Assembly (NCBI RefSeq): GCF_000224145.3
Contig: NC_020168.2
Location: 4,933,480 to 4,997,479 of the forward strand
DNA: 64,000 nt
Direction: 5' to 3'
Source of the DNA: Ciona intestinalis
Lineage: Eukaryota; Chordata; Ascidiacea; Phlebobranchia; Cionidae
In this document: positions 11,413-28,799 of the stretch, in pieces
Numbering within the stretch: position 1 is the stretch's first letter
Layout of the letters: each line of letters begins with the position of its first letter
Made by a program: the position numbers and the translations under genes
Notes under the pieces: model-generated
What the model saw: only the letters and a program-made list of their open reading frames with translations
Told to the model about the DNA's origin: nothing
Database searches by the model: none

Positions 11413-11809
11413 GATTTAGAATATCTGAATTGTGGATCGGTTCCGAAATAAAGCGCGGCGTATTTATTAAGCTTTTAACCTCGCCTTTCCGGAGTTTTCC
11501 TTAGAAGCGCATATGTTGTTGTTGCTTGAGGGGAAAGTGAATATATAATATGTCAAAAATAATGCTCAAGAACAAAATATGAAGATTAAACTGTTAAAGT
11601 TTTATAAAAAAAAACGCTTTACCGCATATTATTGTATTTATTTACAACCGAAAAACCGGGAAAATTATGGTAAATGGTTTTGTCCCTTAAACGCGCATTG
11701 TAGCGCTTTGGGGAATCCACCTAAATCACGTGGAAACTTTGTTTACATTTGCTGCACTACGTTTTGGTTTCACGTTACTTTTGCTATGTGATGTAAGGTT
11801 TTTACAAAC
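11413..11809. promoter_or_regulatory. shared TMX3/PEX6 promoter region (empty allele)
   Basis: In this contig the two start codons face away from each other across 397 bases, so both promoters must lie within it. The filled allele has the same sequence at 8979-9319 and 12733-12797, separated by the transposon. The empty target ACATTTGCT sits at 11745-11753, 57 bases before the PEX6 ATG. I see no clear TATA box placed for either gene. Confidence 0.75.
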
Positions 11810-12295
11810 ATGGATTTAAAGTTGTGCAAGTTCAAACTACGTAGTGTTCAACAACTACCGATACATCCTTTGCATTTGGCTGCTGACCAGGTTAAATGGT
11901 GCACAATATTTGGCAGGTACTAAGCCATTTATAGATAAAGCTCATAATTAATTGCCAAAGTTAAATATAATTCAGTAAATGTTTAATGTAATAAATATTT
12001 ATAGATAATACAATGCTTACATCACAGGTGTGAATCTCCAACAATTGCAGCGATTACTAAACAGTTCACTTATTTATCTGACGAACCCTTTGTGTTTGCT
12101 GTTGTTCACTTGGGAAATCACTCAGATAATTTGCACTCCGAAGAAACCCTTGACAAACAAGATAGCGATATCCCATTAAGTATGTAATATATTGGCAAAC
12201 AAGCTGTTGCCTTATTTACATTATATATAATTGAAGCAATTACATGAGTTTTTCATATATGTATTCTGCAGAATATGCCTAAATACTTTTCTAAA
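11810..12295 (+). other. allelic second copy of PEX6 exons 1-2
   Basis: This duplicates 12798-13283 (start codon, exon 1, intron, exon 2 and part of intron 2) with a few substitutions, some of them amino-acid changes in exon 2 (Thr/Ser and Asp/Asn). It ends at a 50-N gap. It is the alternative haplotype, not a truncated PEX6 paralogue. Confidence 0.9.
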
Positions 12296-12345
12296 NNNNN
12301 NNNNNNNNNNNNNNNNNNNNNNNNNNNNNNNNNNNNNNNNNNNNN
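12296..12345. other. assembly gap (50 N)
   Basis: A fixed-size 50-N spacer between the alternative-haplotype contig and the contig that resumes inside the transposon's right end. Confidence 0.95.
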
Positions 12346-12732
12346 AGCACGACACACCCTGCCACACGAGAAAATTCTCAACATTTAGAATAACACACCC
12401 TGTCACACGTGAAAACTGTTAACTTTTCCCAATAACAAAACATTAACATTTAGCACGACACACCCTGCCACACGAGAAAATTCTCAACATTTAGAATAAC
12501 ACACCCTGTCACACGTGAAAACTGTTAACTTTTCCCAATAACAATACATTAACATTTAGCACGACACACCCTGTTACACAAGAAAATTCTTAACCAGAAA
12601 TCATACCACACCTTGTCGCAGACCGCTAAGAATTTCGAGTTGAGAATTTTGTCAGAATTAATGATGACTTGCAGATTTGAATATTTAAGGTTTCTATGAT
12701 CCCGGCTCGCCGGTAGGGTTAAAGTGGGAACC
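12346..12732 (-). mobile_element. Foldback/MULE-like DNA transposon, right end
   Basis: Reverse complement of the left terminal repeat: inverted minisatellite units, then the non-repetitive outer segment, ending in GGTTAAAGTGGGAACC at 12732. The host 9-mer ACATTTGCT follows at 12733-12741, and the PEX6 leader after that. Confidence 0.85.
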
Positions 12733-12797
12733 ACATTTGCTGCACTAGGTTTTGGTTTCACGTTACTTTTGCTATGTGATGTAAGGTTTTTACAAAC

Positions 12798-18830
<6,033 letters not shown>

Positions 18831-19428
18831 TAATCAGTGTTTTAAGAATGTTTTAATTTAATTCTGCTGTTGCAAATAATTTTAACTAATCATTTTTGTT
18901 TGTAATATGATTTATTTCGTGGTCGTTATAAATAAAATCAAAAATGACGATATTTGTCTTCGGCAACACTGGATACTATATGCATTTTGACAGAATGACG
19001 GGTGTGTTATGCGCGTTGTTGAATTTCCAAATGCGTAATGACAAATCAGATTTGAAGAAGTAAGGACCCGTATGAATACGTTCTTGGCTGGCGTTTAACA
19101 TTTATGCAACACTGAACAAACGTTTTGACAATTATTTATTTTTGTGTGATATGTGTTATACAAGCTAGAGGTAAGTGTATGGTGACAGTTTACGACTAAA
19201 TAGAAGACGTAAAAGTATGCTACATTACATTGTTGTATGATGGCATTAAAAAAATCGTTACATCTACTCTATAGATAGTGTCATATGTTTTAACTTGATG
19301 TATTTTTAAACTGTAGAAATTTTAACAGTTTACTTACATAAATTTGTTAATTCAATGAATAAACATGCTTTGAGCAGTAGCGTTCATTTTCTCAGTGCTT
19401 CCCACTAAAACGAAGCTACGAATGAACC
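18831..19428. other. spacer between PEX6 and MED19
   Basis: It contains the PEX6 3'UTR with AATAAA near 18931 and the MED19 leader. An acceptor-like tract (cgttcattttctcag) ends at about 19395, shortly before the MED19 ATG. No other gene is seen. Confidence 0.4.
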
Positions 19429-20046
19429 ATGATGGAGTTTCCCAATTCAAACTTTCATTTTGATCAAACTCAAACTCTGTTGGATTCCAACACGGCAAAT
19501 TTTGGGACCAACCACGACATAGTAAAGTCGACACACAGTTCAAGTCTTTACCTCCTTAAACCTCTTCCACCACCAGCTCAGGTTACAGGAAGCACTAATC
19601 TCCTCGCACACTTTGGACTGGAGTCAACATACAACAAGTTTTGTGGCAAAAAACTCAAAGAAACTCTCAGTTCATTTCTACCTCATCTTCCAGGAGTTAC
19701 CGATGGTCCGGCAGCAAGCAATGGGAGCAGCCTGCGATCAGTTATCGATAAACCTCCGATTGTTGGAAGCAAAGAAATCCAACCTCTTTCTTCCGGAGTA
19801 CTGATGTCGGCGTTCCGCCTGCATCCTGGACCTCTACCGGAACAATACCGTCCTCTTCATCAGCAAAATGAAAGCCGGCGAAAACCAAAACACAAAAAGA
19901 ACCGACCTGACCCAGTTTCTCTCGACCAAAGGGGACCAGAGCTTGAAAGTAAGAAACATAAAAAGAGAAAACACGAGGATGGGGATAAGAAGAAAAGGAA
20001 AAAGGAGAAGAAGAGAAAACGGGAAAGAGAAAAAGAACGGATGTAG
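19429..20046 (+). CDS. MED19: MED19, Mediator head subunit
   Basis: MED19 belongs to the Mediator complex, which links transcription factors to RNA polymerase II. The 205-codon reading frame has no intron. Residues about 40-85 carry the conserved core (YLLKPLPPPAQVTGSTNLLAHFGLE, then YNKFCGKKLKETLSSFLPHLPG). Further conserved elements are SSLRSVIDKPPI and LMSAFRLHPGPLPEQYRPLH. The C-terminus is a long lysine/arginine-rich nuclear tail, as in metazoan MED19. Either of two adjacent ATGs (19429 or 19432) could start translation. PSMB5 follows on the same strand after 219 bases. Confidence 0.94.
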   Translation: MMEFPNSNFHFDQTQTLLDSNTANFGTNHDIVKSTHSSSLYLLKPLPPPAQVTGSTNLLAHFGLESTYNKFCGKKLKETLSSFLPHLPGVTDGPAASNGSSLRSVIDKPPIVGSKEIQPLSSGVLMSAFRLHPGPLPEQYRPLHQQNESRRKPKHKKNRPDPVSLDQRGPELESKKHKKRKHEDGDKKKRKKEKKRKREREKERM

Positions 20047-20265
20047 TCTTATGTAGATGTCAAAACTTTATAGAAAATTTGTTTCACTGTTTATTTCTTT
20101 CTTTCATTTTGTACAACTTTTCCTATTTAATTTTTGACTTCTAATCAATAATTTAGAGTATAAACCATGTTATATTTGGTAGTTTGGTAATTTAGTTAAA
20201 TTTCTTTCATTAAAACATTTAATGAAAAACTTTTTATTCTTAACTTTAGAGTTCTTACTCAATAT

Positions 20266-22222
20266 ATGAACATGGCGTTAGCAGATATCTGTAAACTTAA
20301 CTTTAGTTCCAAGTCATCTCTCACGACATTACCATCCAATGAAGAAGTGTTCAATGCTGAAGCTCAAGATTGCTTTTCTATCCCAACTGCTCCCCAGGTA
20401 AATAAAATTCACAAAAATAGTATATTTTTAACCAATATGACTGTGGTATATGTTATCAACATGTACACTATTAGCCATTCCATTGGACACAGCTAATTTT
20501 TTTGTGCAAAAATTTAGACATACAATAGGTCAATATTACACCTTTTATTTTCCAATATGTATAGTCTGTATTTATCGTTAATGTATCATACTGTTTTCTA
20601 ACTAACGAGTAACGATTATATTTGACTTCAACAGGCAGCATCTTATCTGTCACATTTAAGCAAACCAGATTCTGATGTTCATATTAAATTCAACCATGGA
20701 ACGACCACTCTTGCTTTTAAGTTTCAACATGGAGTTGTAGTTGCTACGGATTCAAGAGCTACTGCTGGAGATTATATTGGTATGTGACATGTGTGTTTTA
20801 GAATGTCTATAAAGGTTATAGCTTTAAATAAATGAATTTTAATTGTTTAATCGTTAATGGTGGGCCAGTTGAGAGTTTGACAATATGAAGTTTTGTGTTT
20901 GTTGGTAATTTACAGATTTATGTTCTGTATAGAAATAATGACTGAGAGTTTAAAGTCAGTAAGTAGCCACTGGGATGGAGCAATTATCTTTGAACCTGTT
21001 ATCTTTTGAAAACAATTGAAAAATGCTCTTACTGCTGTTCTGTGCTATGCCACCAATGACAGTATAAACTTGAATATCAGCAGAAGCCTTTAGCTTATGT
21101 TACGATTAGATTTACCAAAATGGCAGGAATAGTAGAATTAGTAAACAGTGTATGTAGCAAAGTTGAAAGATCCCTTAGCAGGTGCGTATGTCTTAAATCT
21201 AAAGTATTTTAGTCAAAAATATTCTGTTATTCGTGCCAACTTTTAAAATTTGTCACAAATGTTGTATGTTGTACCCAGCATCTCAAACTGTGAAGAAAGT
21301 GATTGAAATTAACCCGTATCTCCTCGGAACCATGGCTGGTGGTGCTGCTGATTGCTCATTCTGGGAGCGAGTACTTGCAAAGCAATGTAGGGTGTATGAA
21401 CTCCGGAATAAGGAAAGAATATCAGTTGCTGCTGCGTCCAAAGTCTTGGCTAACATGGTGTATAATTACAAAGGAATGGGATTGTCAATGGTAACTAGTA
21501 TTTTATTGGGTTATAATTTATGTGGCTGAGTTCCTGCACCAGTCCTGATTTAGGCCAGAATCGGCCCATAACAGTATGGACCTCGCCAGATTTTAAAACA
21601 TCCCGCTTTCTTTGCGACTTTAGTGGTACTAGATGGGAGGTCTTTCCATTTCGATTGTGTTATGTTATTTATTAGAATTAAATAATTAAATTGTGACTTC
21701 ATTTTTTTTTATGGTGGTACAGTTTGATGTTTATTAAATACAGGGTACCATGATCTGTGGTTGGGACAAACGGGGGCCAGGGTTATATTATGTTGATAGT
21801 GATGGTCAGCGGTTGAATGGTTCAATGTTCGCTGTTGGATCTGGTGCAACATACGCTTATGGTGTCATGGATGCTGGTTATTCTAATGATATGTGTGTGG
21901 AAGATGCACTGGCACTTGGAAAGCGGGCAATTTATCACGCAACGCATAGAGATGCTTACAGTGGTGGATTCGTCAACCGTAAGCAACTTCTTATTTTTCC
22001 TTTATAACTAAGAAACTTTTTCATTGTATTTTCTCATTCCATTTGGAAGTAAACAATGAACATTCAAAGAATTATAAAAAGATGGAAACCTGTTCCATCT
22101 TACCCCCATCCTACTAAAATTACCTTTCTACAGTTTACCATATGAAGGAATCAGGTTGGGAACATATCTCATGGACAGACGTGAAGGATCTACACTACGC
22201 ATATAAGAATGAAAAGAAATAA
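20266..22222 (+). CDS. PSMB5: PSMB5, 20S proteasome beta-5 subunit
   Basis: Chymotrypsin-like catalytic subunit of the 20S proteasome. Exons are 20266-20397, about 20636-20780, 21272-21489, 21744-21980 and 22135-22222. Exon 2 has the propeptide cleavage site [10 protein letters not shown], where the first Thr after Gly becomes the catalytic N-terminal nucleophile, then [15 protein letters not shown] with the catalytic-site Asp. Exon 3 gives [17 protein letters not shown] and exon 4 [13 protein letters not shown]. The end [23 protein letters not shown] is typical for beta-5. A strong acceptor-like tract (ttttattcttaactttag, ending 20249) lies 16 bases before the ATG and only about 200 bases after the MED19 stop, which suggests trans-splicing of a dicistronic transcript. 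An AATAAA is near 22473. Confidence 0.96.
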
Positions 22223-22617
22223 ACTCAAAACTAAGATTATACATAAGAAGTTCATTTAGATAGATTGTGAATCCGTACACGTCCCTGATCTATCTTCGTA
22301 TGTGTTTCATTAAAAGTCCGTTTGCTTTCGGCGCTATGAGTTTAAGTTTACGGATGTATCGTAATATAGACACAGAATACAACGTGGTTATTTGAATGCG
22401 GTTGTTTATATTTCAATTTGTACAATGCAACAAAACAAGTAATACAATTTTCAAAGCTGTAAATTAGTTCAAAATAAAGCTCTATACGCGTGCGGATATA
22501 TTATATAACGGGTTCTACTCCCGCTTTTATGTTGAAAAGGTTATTTTTGCACCGGTTATTCTTTCTTATGCGAAACGTCGTAATATGCACCACAGTGAAG
22601 ATACCATTGCTTATATG
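22223..22617. other. convergent 3' ends of PSMB5 and the adhesion GPCR
   Basis: Contains the PSMB5 3'UTR with AATAAA near 22473 and probably the 3'UTR of the receptor gene on the other strand. No further gene is seen. Confidence 0.4.
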
Positions 22618-25600
22618 CTATGCGGTTGAAGACTGGTGAGTCGTTGCAGTCACAGCTGCTACTTTCTCGTTGCTCGTCGAACCGAGTTTGCTGGTCTGGC
22701 TGTAGAGTCTACCTCGCTTTTTGTCGGGTCCGGTCTAAAATGTAAGAAACCATATTTAGTACATTTAGGTTGTCAAATGACCAATTGTACACCGTGTTTT
22801 TGTGCGACCATACAAAAAAAAACAGAAATTGTAAAGGCACTGATTGTACAAAGATATATACTTACCGTGCATCTAAATTCCGACCACAAATTAGCCGCGC
22901 AGAACATCAGAAATATCACAAAACCTTGGACGGAATTTACGGCCGAAAATAAAATTTCGAACGCCCACACTACGTCGCTGGTGGTCCCGAAACTGCTTTG
23001 TAAAGCTACTTTTACGAACCCAATGCACCACGTTACTCCTAGTAACGTTGTTACGCATACAGCTTGACGAAGACGGTGCTTCACCCTAAACGACATGAAC
23101 GAAAGTTATTTCCGTGCTTTAAAACTTTTATTTGTCCCTTCGATTACAGTGGCGAAGATATGGAAAATATTTAAAATGGACAGACATCATATAGAGCCAT
23201 AACAACAGTTGTTAAAACATGCTAACAGTTATAAACGTATTTATATGTATTTGGAAGAAAGAAGCGTGGTCGCTACACCTATAAGCAGACAAACAACAAA
23301 CCAGTTATGTTTATCTTACATGTTTTTCTTTTTGGTTCCACCCATACCATCCGAGGCCGCAGTTTGTCGGAGTCCTTTGATTACAAAGACGAAGCAAACC
23401 AAATTCAAGGAGCAAGCCACGGCGATTGGAATGATAACAAAATATAAACTGTTGGGATACGTCACCACGCATGCGTCACCATACCTGTCAGAATTTAACA
23501 ACTTATAGGAGGGTGGGGGAAGAAGAAGGGACACTTTTTCATAATATTTTCTTGTCCCATTTGATAGTAAACTAAGAATATTTAAAGAATTGTAAAACCG
23601 AATCCTCGCGACTCGCATGGACCATGGTTGGTTGTTTAAAACTCGGTTAAAGTATTTGAATATTTTGTACTAAAGGTCTTCCATCCTATCCCACAGTACT
23701 ATATATCGAATTTAAAGTCGTTGTTCTATTATAGCGTTTACCTGTACGCGTCCAGTACAATATACCCAGGATGTTCAGCCACATCAGCAGAGCTTCCGGA
23801 TAATATTAAACTACCACACACAAGCAGGCTGGCAGCACCGTAGCAGCATATCGTTGCTTTTGTAAGAAATCGTCTTAAATTCACGTTGTATACTTGCACC
23901 AGTAGCAGGTACATTGAAACTCCCTCAGTGAGACACCAGCCCCAAGAAGACAAAAGGAAATAGTGCATCAAGAATCCAACGAGAAAGCAAGAGCCCTATA
24001 AAACGAAAAAAATATGATTGTATAGTAGAGTGGGGGAAATAGGACACGTTTTCATTCAATTTTCTTGTCACATTTGGTAGTAAACAAAGAACATTCAAAG
24101 AATTATAAAACTGTATCCTCACGACTCCCATAGGCCGTTGTTAATTGTTTAAAAACACGATCAGGACATTTGGATATTATGTGTTAAAAGTGTTCCATCT
24201 TACCCCACAGTACTACACATGCAGTTCTCTATTTTCACAACATAGACTTACCATGTGCTGTACTACAAAGCTCTTATCGTATATTAACATCATAATGTAA
24301 ACGATGAGTAGACAGAAGCACAAATGCAACAAGATTATTTGAGGAACACCTCTTCGAAATTCTCGACGACTCAACCTTCGCAAATACCATTGTTAATTAA
24401 TAGGCTGGTTGCTTATTAAAACATAATTACCTGAATATGATTGTGATGGAAAGGCCAATAATCGAAGCTATTATTCCTGCATATGAAATCAACTCTGTTA
24501 TTTCATTGTCTTCTACCGTCTGGAATTTAAATCAAAATTTAGATGTTTTGTTTCGTTTCGAAAGTCACTATATCAAAACATACCGGGTTTTCTCTCGTGT
24601 CATGATTCAACAGCACGGCAAAGTTCGTGAGATGATTGCAGTGACAAGTTATTGTTGAGTAACCACGTTCGTCGACACTGGAACTGATATTTGCCACTTC
24701 ACAACCCTCGCTTCTCCAACTTAAAGTTGTAAAGTTCCAAAAACTACATCTGTAATTAATATTTCGCATTGATGAATTGACTTTATTTCTTATACAGTGT
24801 TGCGGGGTAAGATAAATGCCGTTAGCACATCCCACACTTTCAAATCGTTGTTTTAGCAATTAGCAACGTTCTTATACAGTTGCGAGGATACTATTAAAGA
24901 ATGCTTTTATTATTCTTCGTTTACCACCTGTAATGGGACGATAAAAGAGAATGACAACATGGATCATCTTACACTAACTTAGTATACGTTGTTGTTATTG
25001 TTTTGCACTTACTTTATAAGGTTCAAAGATGAGTTATCTGGTAGTTTGACGTTCGCAGTGATGACTATAGGGCTGCTTAGTCCCTGTGTATTAACCTGTG
25101 GCAACTCCGCCGATATTACGGATGACATTACAGTCGCGTTAGAAGGGAATAAGAACTGGAACACAAAGTAAGAAGTGAGGCTCGGGAAAAATCATGATAA
25201 CAGAGTTAATGGAGTTATTACATGTAATTTACTGTTCACCTTGTCTTTATATACGACGAAACTGACTCTCTGTATGTGGGTGCGTATTCGTTCGTAAACT
25301 GCAAGCGGAAGCGCAATATTCATTTCGGAATAATCGGCCAGCTTTGGAAACGAAACATCAGGATTCTAAAAATAAAAACTGGTTATTTCGTTCCCTTATA
25401 TTGGGAATGTTATCACGTACTTTACAATATTCAGTTGTCACACCGGTTCTTGTCGTTCGCTGATCAATCGGAGAAGCTCCATGGTCTGAAAGAAAGTTTC
25501 CAGTTCCAGAATTATCGATGTGAAAACCTAGTTCAGTTGGAGGTAAACGAGTTCTTCGACGACTAATCTCCATCAAACCAACAACAACATCTTTGTTTAC

Positions 25601-28600
25601 GTTGCCCGTTAACCGTCCGCCAATATTCATACGCACTCTCTCGGAAATAGATTCAACAGCTGCAGAAAAAATTAAATACCTATTTTTTAACAAAAGGTTG
25701 AGGAACAAGATGGGTAACCTTCTCATTCTATATTTCTCGACCAATTTGGTAAAAAACAAAGAACTTTCAAATAGTTACAAAATTTTATTCTCACGACTCC
25801 ATATACCGTTGTTCATTGTTTAAAACACGTTCAGGATATTTAGATATTATGGGCCAAGGGTGTCCCGTCTTTACCACCCTATAGTATGTATCGAAGTTAT
25901 GGCATTACCTTGGACGAGTTGAATTCTTGCGTTTTTTAACTCCGACAGCCCTTGCTTCCTGACATAGGCACGTGCGTAGATGTATAATTGCTCTATTTCA
26001 CCAAGCAGTTTACTGAAAAAAAAAAAGACAAGCAATACGATTATTATCTTCACCGGTCCGGATAACGATAACGTCCCTTTGGAGGTTATAACACCGGTTT
26101 ACTATATCTAATACATTTCGTACAAGTTTACGAGTATTGTGGTGAATTTAAAGACCCCAGTAATAAAGTTGTTAAGGTACATACTAAATTCCAACTTACT
26201 CGAAAATATTAACGTTCTGAGCTGCACTGCTTTCTGATGCGAGGTCCAGATACGCTCGTAGCAAACACTTGTTCATAGAGGTAGTTATCCTCGGTTTGCA
26301 TTTTCCATGCCCTATTACTGTGCAAACACCCGGCAGAGGAAGAGTAAGAGTTTCATTATCATCGAATACTTGAGATAAAGTATTGAGTTGTGCAACGGAA
26401 GATGCACTGTACATCTCTCTGTCGCTCACTTCGTTGCAGGATGCCTGCTCGAAAAGCTCGACGAGGTTTTTATCGCACTTTAAAGGGTTATCACCTATAA
26501 TAAATAACGAATACTATGTTGAAAGCATATATGACTTTACTTCTATAATATATAATGGTTTTGGTGGAATTAGACATTTCTTTACATCATGATTCTAAAT
26601 TTCATGTTTTGTATAAAGCAGTGAAGGACACATAAGCCGAACTCTTGTATTTAATTGAAGAAAAACGTCCATGGTCCAATATTATAGTAGGGTGGGGAAG
26701 ACCGTTCTTTGTTTGCAACCAAATGGGACGAGATAATAGAATGAAAAGATGTTATATCTTTTCCCACCCTATATCATAAGATGAGCTTACCCAGACGTAT
26801 TTTTCCTCTGTTGTTTCCCAATAAAGAAAACAGCCACATTGGCGAAAAGGTTTCAAGTAAATTGCTCTCCAAGTTTAAAGTTTCCAGCCCTGCTAGTTTA
26901 AACGAATCGAAACTGGAAATGCGGTTGTCGCTCAGATCAAGCCTGGATAACCTGGAAAGTCCTTCGAACATTCCACCGTTTGCCTCCGTGAGGAAATTAT
27001 TACTGAAATCAAGTGAAGAGATTCTTTGTTCGCCTCTGAAACCGCAAAATGCGAAATAGATTTCTTTTAATATACTTTCTCTTGTTTGTTATATAGTAGG
27101 GTGGGGAAATATGGGACACACCCCTCGTCCCATTTGGTAGTAAACAAAGAGGATTAAAGAAATTATAAAACCGTTTCCTCACTCCTTCCATAGGCTGTGG
27201 TAAATTGTTTAAAACACGATCAAGATCTTTGAATATAGGCCTATTATGTGCTATAGGTATACCATCTCACCCCTACTGTATTAACTGTAGTATATTTTTA
27301 GAACTATATAACCGTATCTACACGACTCTAAATGAGCGTTGTTAAAAACACGTTTAGGAAGTATGTGTATTCTTTACCAACGGTAGGCCTACCCATCTTA
27401 TACCCAAACGTACAACCATCTTGAAGCAACTATTTTTCCCATTTACTTTTCTAGCTCCCATTTACTATGTTAAAGTTAAAAACGTTACTTATTATCCGGA
27501 TAAAACGTTACTTATTATTAAGTTTTCTACCATATACAGTCACATAGACAAATAATTTACCTAATATCCGACAACGATAAGTTGTGTATCCGATTCCCGG
27601 CGAATGAGACTTCAAGTTTTCTGCATTTCTCTGCACTTGCATTCAACCTGGCCTCGATTACTGTGATGGAGTTATACGAGACGTTTAACCGTTTTAACTT
27701 GCACAAAGTAGTAAATTGGTCGAACGAAAAATTGCCTATCTTATTGCTACGTATGTCGAGCTCAGTAACCGCCTTCGCAGCGGAAAGTTTTAAACTTGAA
27801 GTTGAGTTTATTGCGTTGTTAGATAGCATAAGTTTCTTCAGTTTCTTTAACGGCCATGAATCGACTTTACACAAGACTTCTTGTGTGCAATTTTCCGTTA
27901 TTCTGGTTTGATTACAAGTGAGAATTTTGCTGAAATCTACATCAATGATATTGTTGTAATCTAACTGTAACTTATTCAGAGAGTAGAGTCCTGCGAATGT
28001 AAACGAATCAACCTTTTGTATTTGGTTACCAGTTAAATCCAAAGTCCGTAACCGACTGAGTGCGGAAAATGTTTCAGAATGAACCAGATTTATCCGGTTT
28101 CGACTCAAAATCAGTTCTTTCAGTTCGGGCATGCCGACAAAAGTACATTTGCTGATTTCTGATATTTGATTACCATCCAAGGACAGTCGCTGGAGATTGG
28201 TTAAGTTTGACTGAAAAGTGTCTTCCCGCAAACGCGTAATGTTATTCTGGTCCATTTCGAGGGTTTCCAAACTACCGTGAAACATATTAAAGAATCCCGG
28301 TTGGACAGCCTGAACACCAATGCCCTTTAAGGCGATAATTTGAAGTGACGAATTCAATGCTGGAAACTCTACGGAGGATCTTAGAATGAGTGGATGAGTG
28401 ATCCCTACATTCCCAGTAATTCTTAGCATTCTCAGTTCGGAGCCTTGACCGCCATTTTGAATTCCGAGTGTTGCGACATGCGTCACGCAAGCTAACACGT
28501 CATTCACCTAAACAAATATTTTAAATATTTAAATTTCCGCGCCCAGCATCGACGTATGAAATACTTACCAAAACATTAGCCAAGTCCAGATTTACTGCTT

Positions 28601-28799
28601 GTGCGATTGTAATTTCCGTCAGGTTTCGACGGGTACTTGAACAGGTGCACCTCCAACTTTCTGGATGGGTATAAATCTTTGAACATGACAGTTCGGACTG
28701 TTCGCCTTGACAGCAAGGTGAACCTGTTCTTCTTTCTACGATTCCAGCAGCGAAAGCCTCGGTAAGACACAATAACACCACCAGCAGAACAATTTTCAT
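22618..28799 (-). CDS. adhesion GPCR with N-terminal leucine-rich repeats (LRR-GAIN-7TM)
   Basis: Fifteen exons chain with matching phases: about 28799-28569, 28508-27562, 27047-26789, 26494-26207, 26012-25910, 25665-25440, 25364-25241, 25168-25020, 24752-24585, 24522-24428, 24396-24252, 23998-23741, 23502-23319, 23085-22854 and 22739-22618. The product is about 1,150 residues. In order it has a signal peptide (MKIVLLVVLLCLTEAFAAG), a Cys-rich cap, about a dozen LRRs (for example LQRLSLDGNQISEISKCTF, LRTLDLTGNQIQKVDSFTF), an LRR C-cap (NPLKCDKNLVELF), a GAIN-like region, a GPS motif (CSFWNF, then CHCNHLTNFAVLL with the HL/T cleavage site), seven membrane segments and a 40-residue tail. I see no Ig or hormone-receptor domain, unlike ADGRA receptors. 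It is a surface receptor with unknown ligand. Introns hold five family-A repeats. Confidence 0.86.
23125..23250 (+). repeat. dispersed repeat, family B, copy 2
   Basis: Resembles 15420-15565 (gattacagtggcgaag, caacagttgttaaaacatgc). It lies in a receptor-gene intron. Confidence 0.6.
23504..23703 (+). repeat. MITE-like element, family A
   Basis: The terminal repeats are worn (aggagggtgggggaag / catcctatcccacagtacta) and the internal sequence is shared with the family. It lies in a receptor-gene intron. Confidence 0.75.
24021..24217 (+). repeat. MITE-like element, family A
   Basis: It begins tatagtagagtgggggaaat and ends taccccacagtacta, with the family's internal sequence. It lies in a receptor-gene intron. 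Confidence 0.8.
25694..25887 (+). repeat. MITE-like element, family A
   Basis: Left end degraded; the right end (gtgtcccgtctttaccaccctatag) and interior match the family. It lies in a receptor-gene intron. Confidence 0.7.
26683..26773 (+). repeat. MITE-like element, family A, internally deleted
   Basis: Both ends are present (tatagtagggtggggaag / cttttcccaccctatat), but only about 90 bases remain. It lies in a receptor-gene intron. Confidence 0.75.
27092..27280 (+). repeat. MITE-like element, family A
   Basis: It begins tatagtagggtggggaaat and ends atctcacccctactgta, with the shared interior. It lies in a receptor-gene intron. Confidence 0.8.

Noticed and set aside
11579-11791. Open frame of 70 codons (repeated at 9145-9333)
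   Set aside because: It lies in the TMX3/PEX6 intergenic promoter, appears twice only because of the two haplotypes, and has no protein features.
9320-12732. Polinton-type or other long-TIR element
   Set aside because: The 9-bp target duplication, the GG terminus and tandem-repeat arms fit a Foldback/MULE-like DNA transposon, and no capsid- or polymerase-like sequence is visible.
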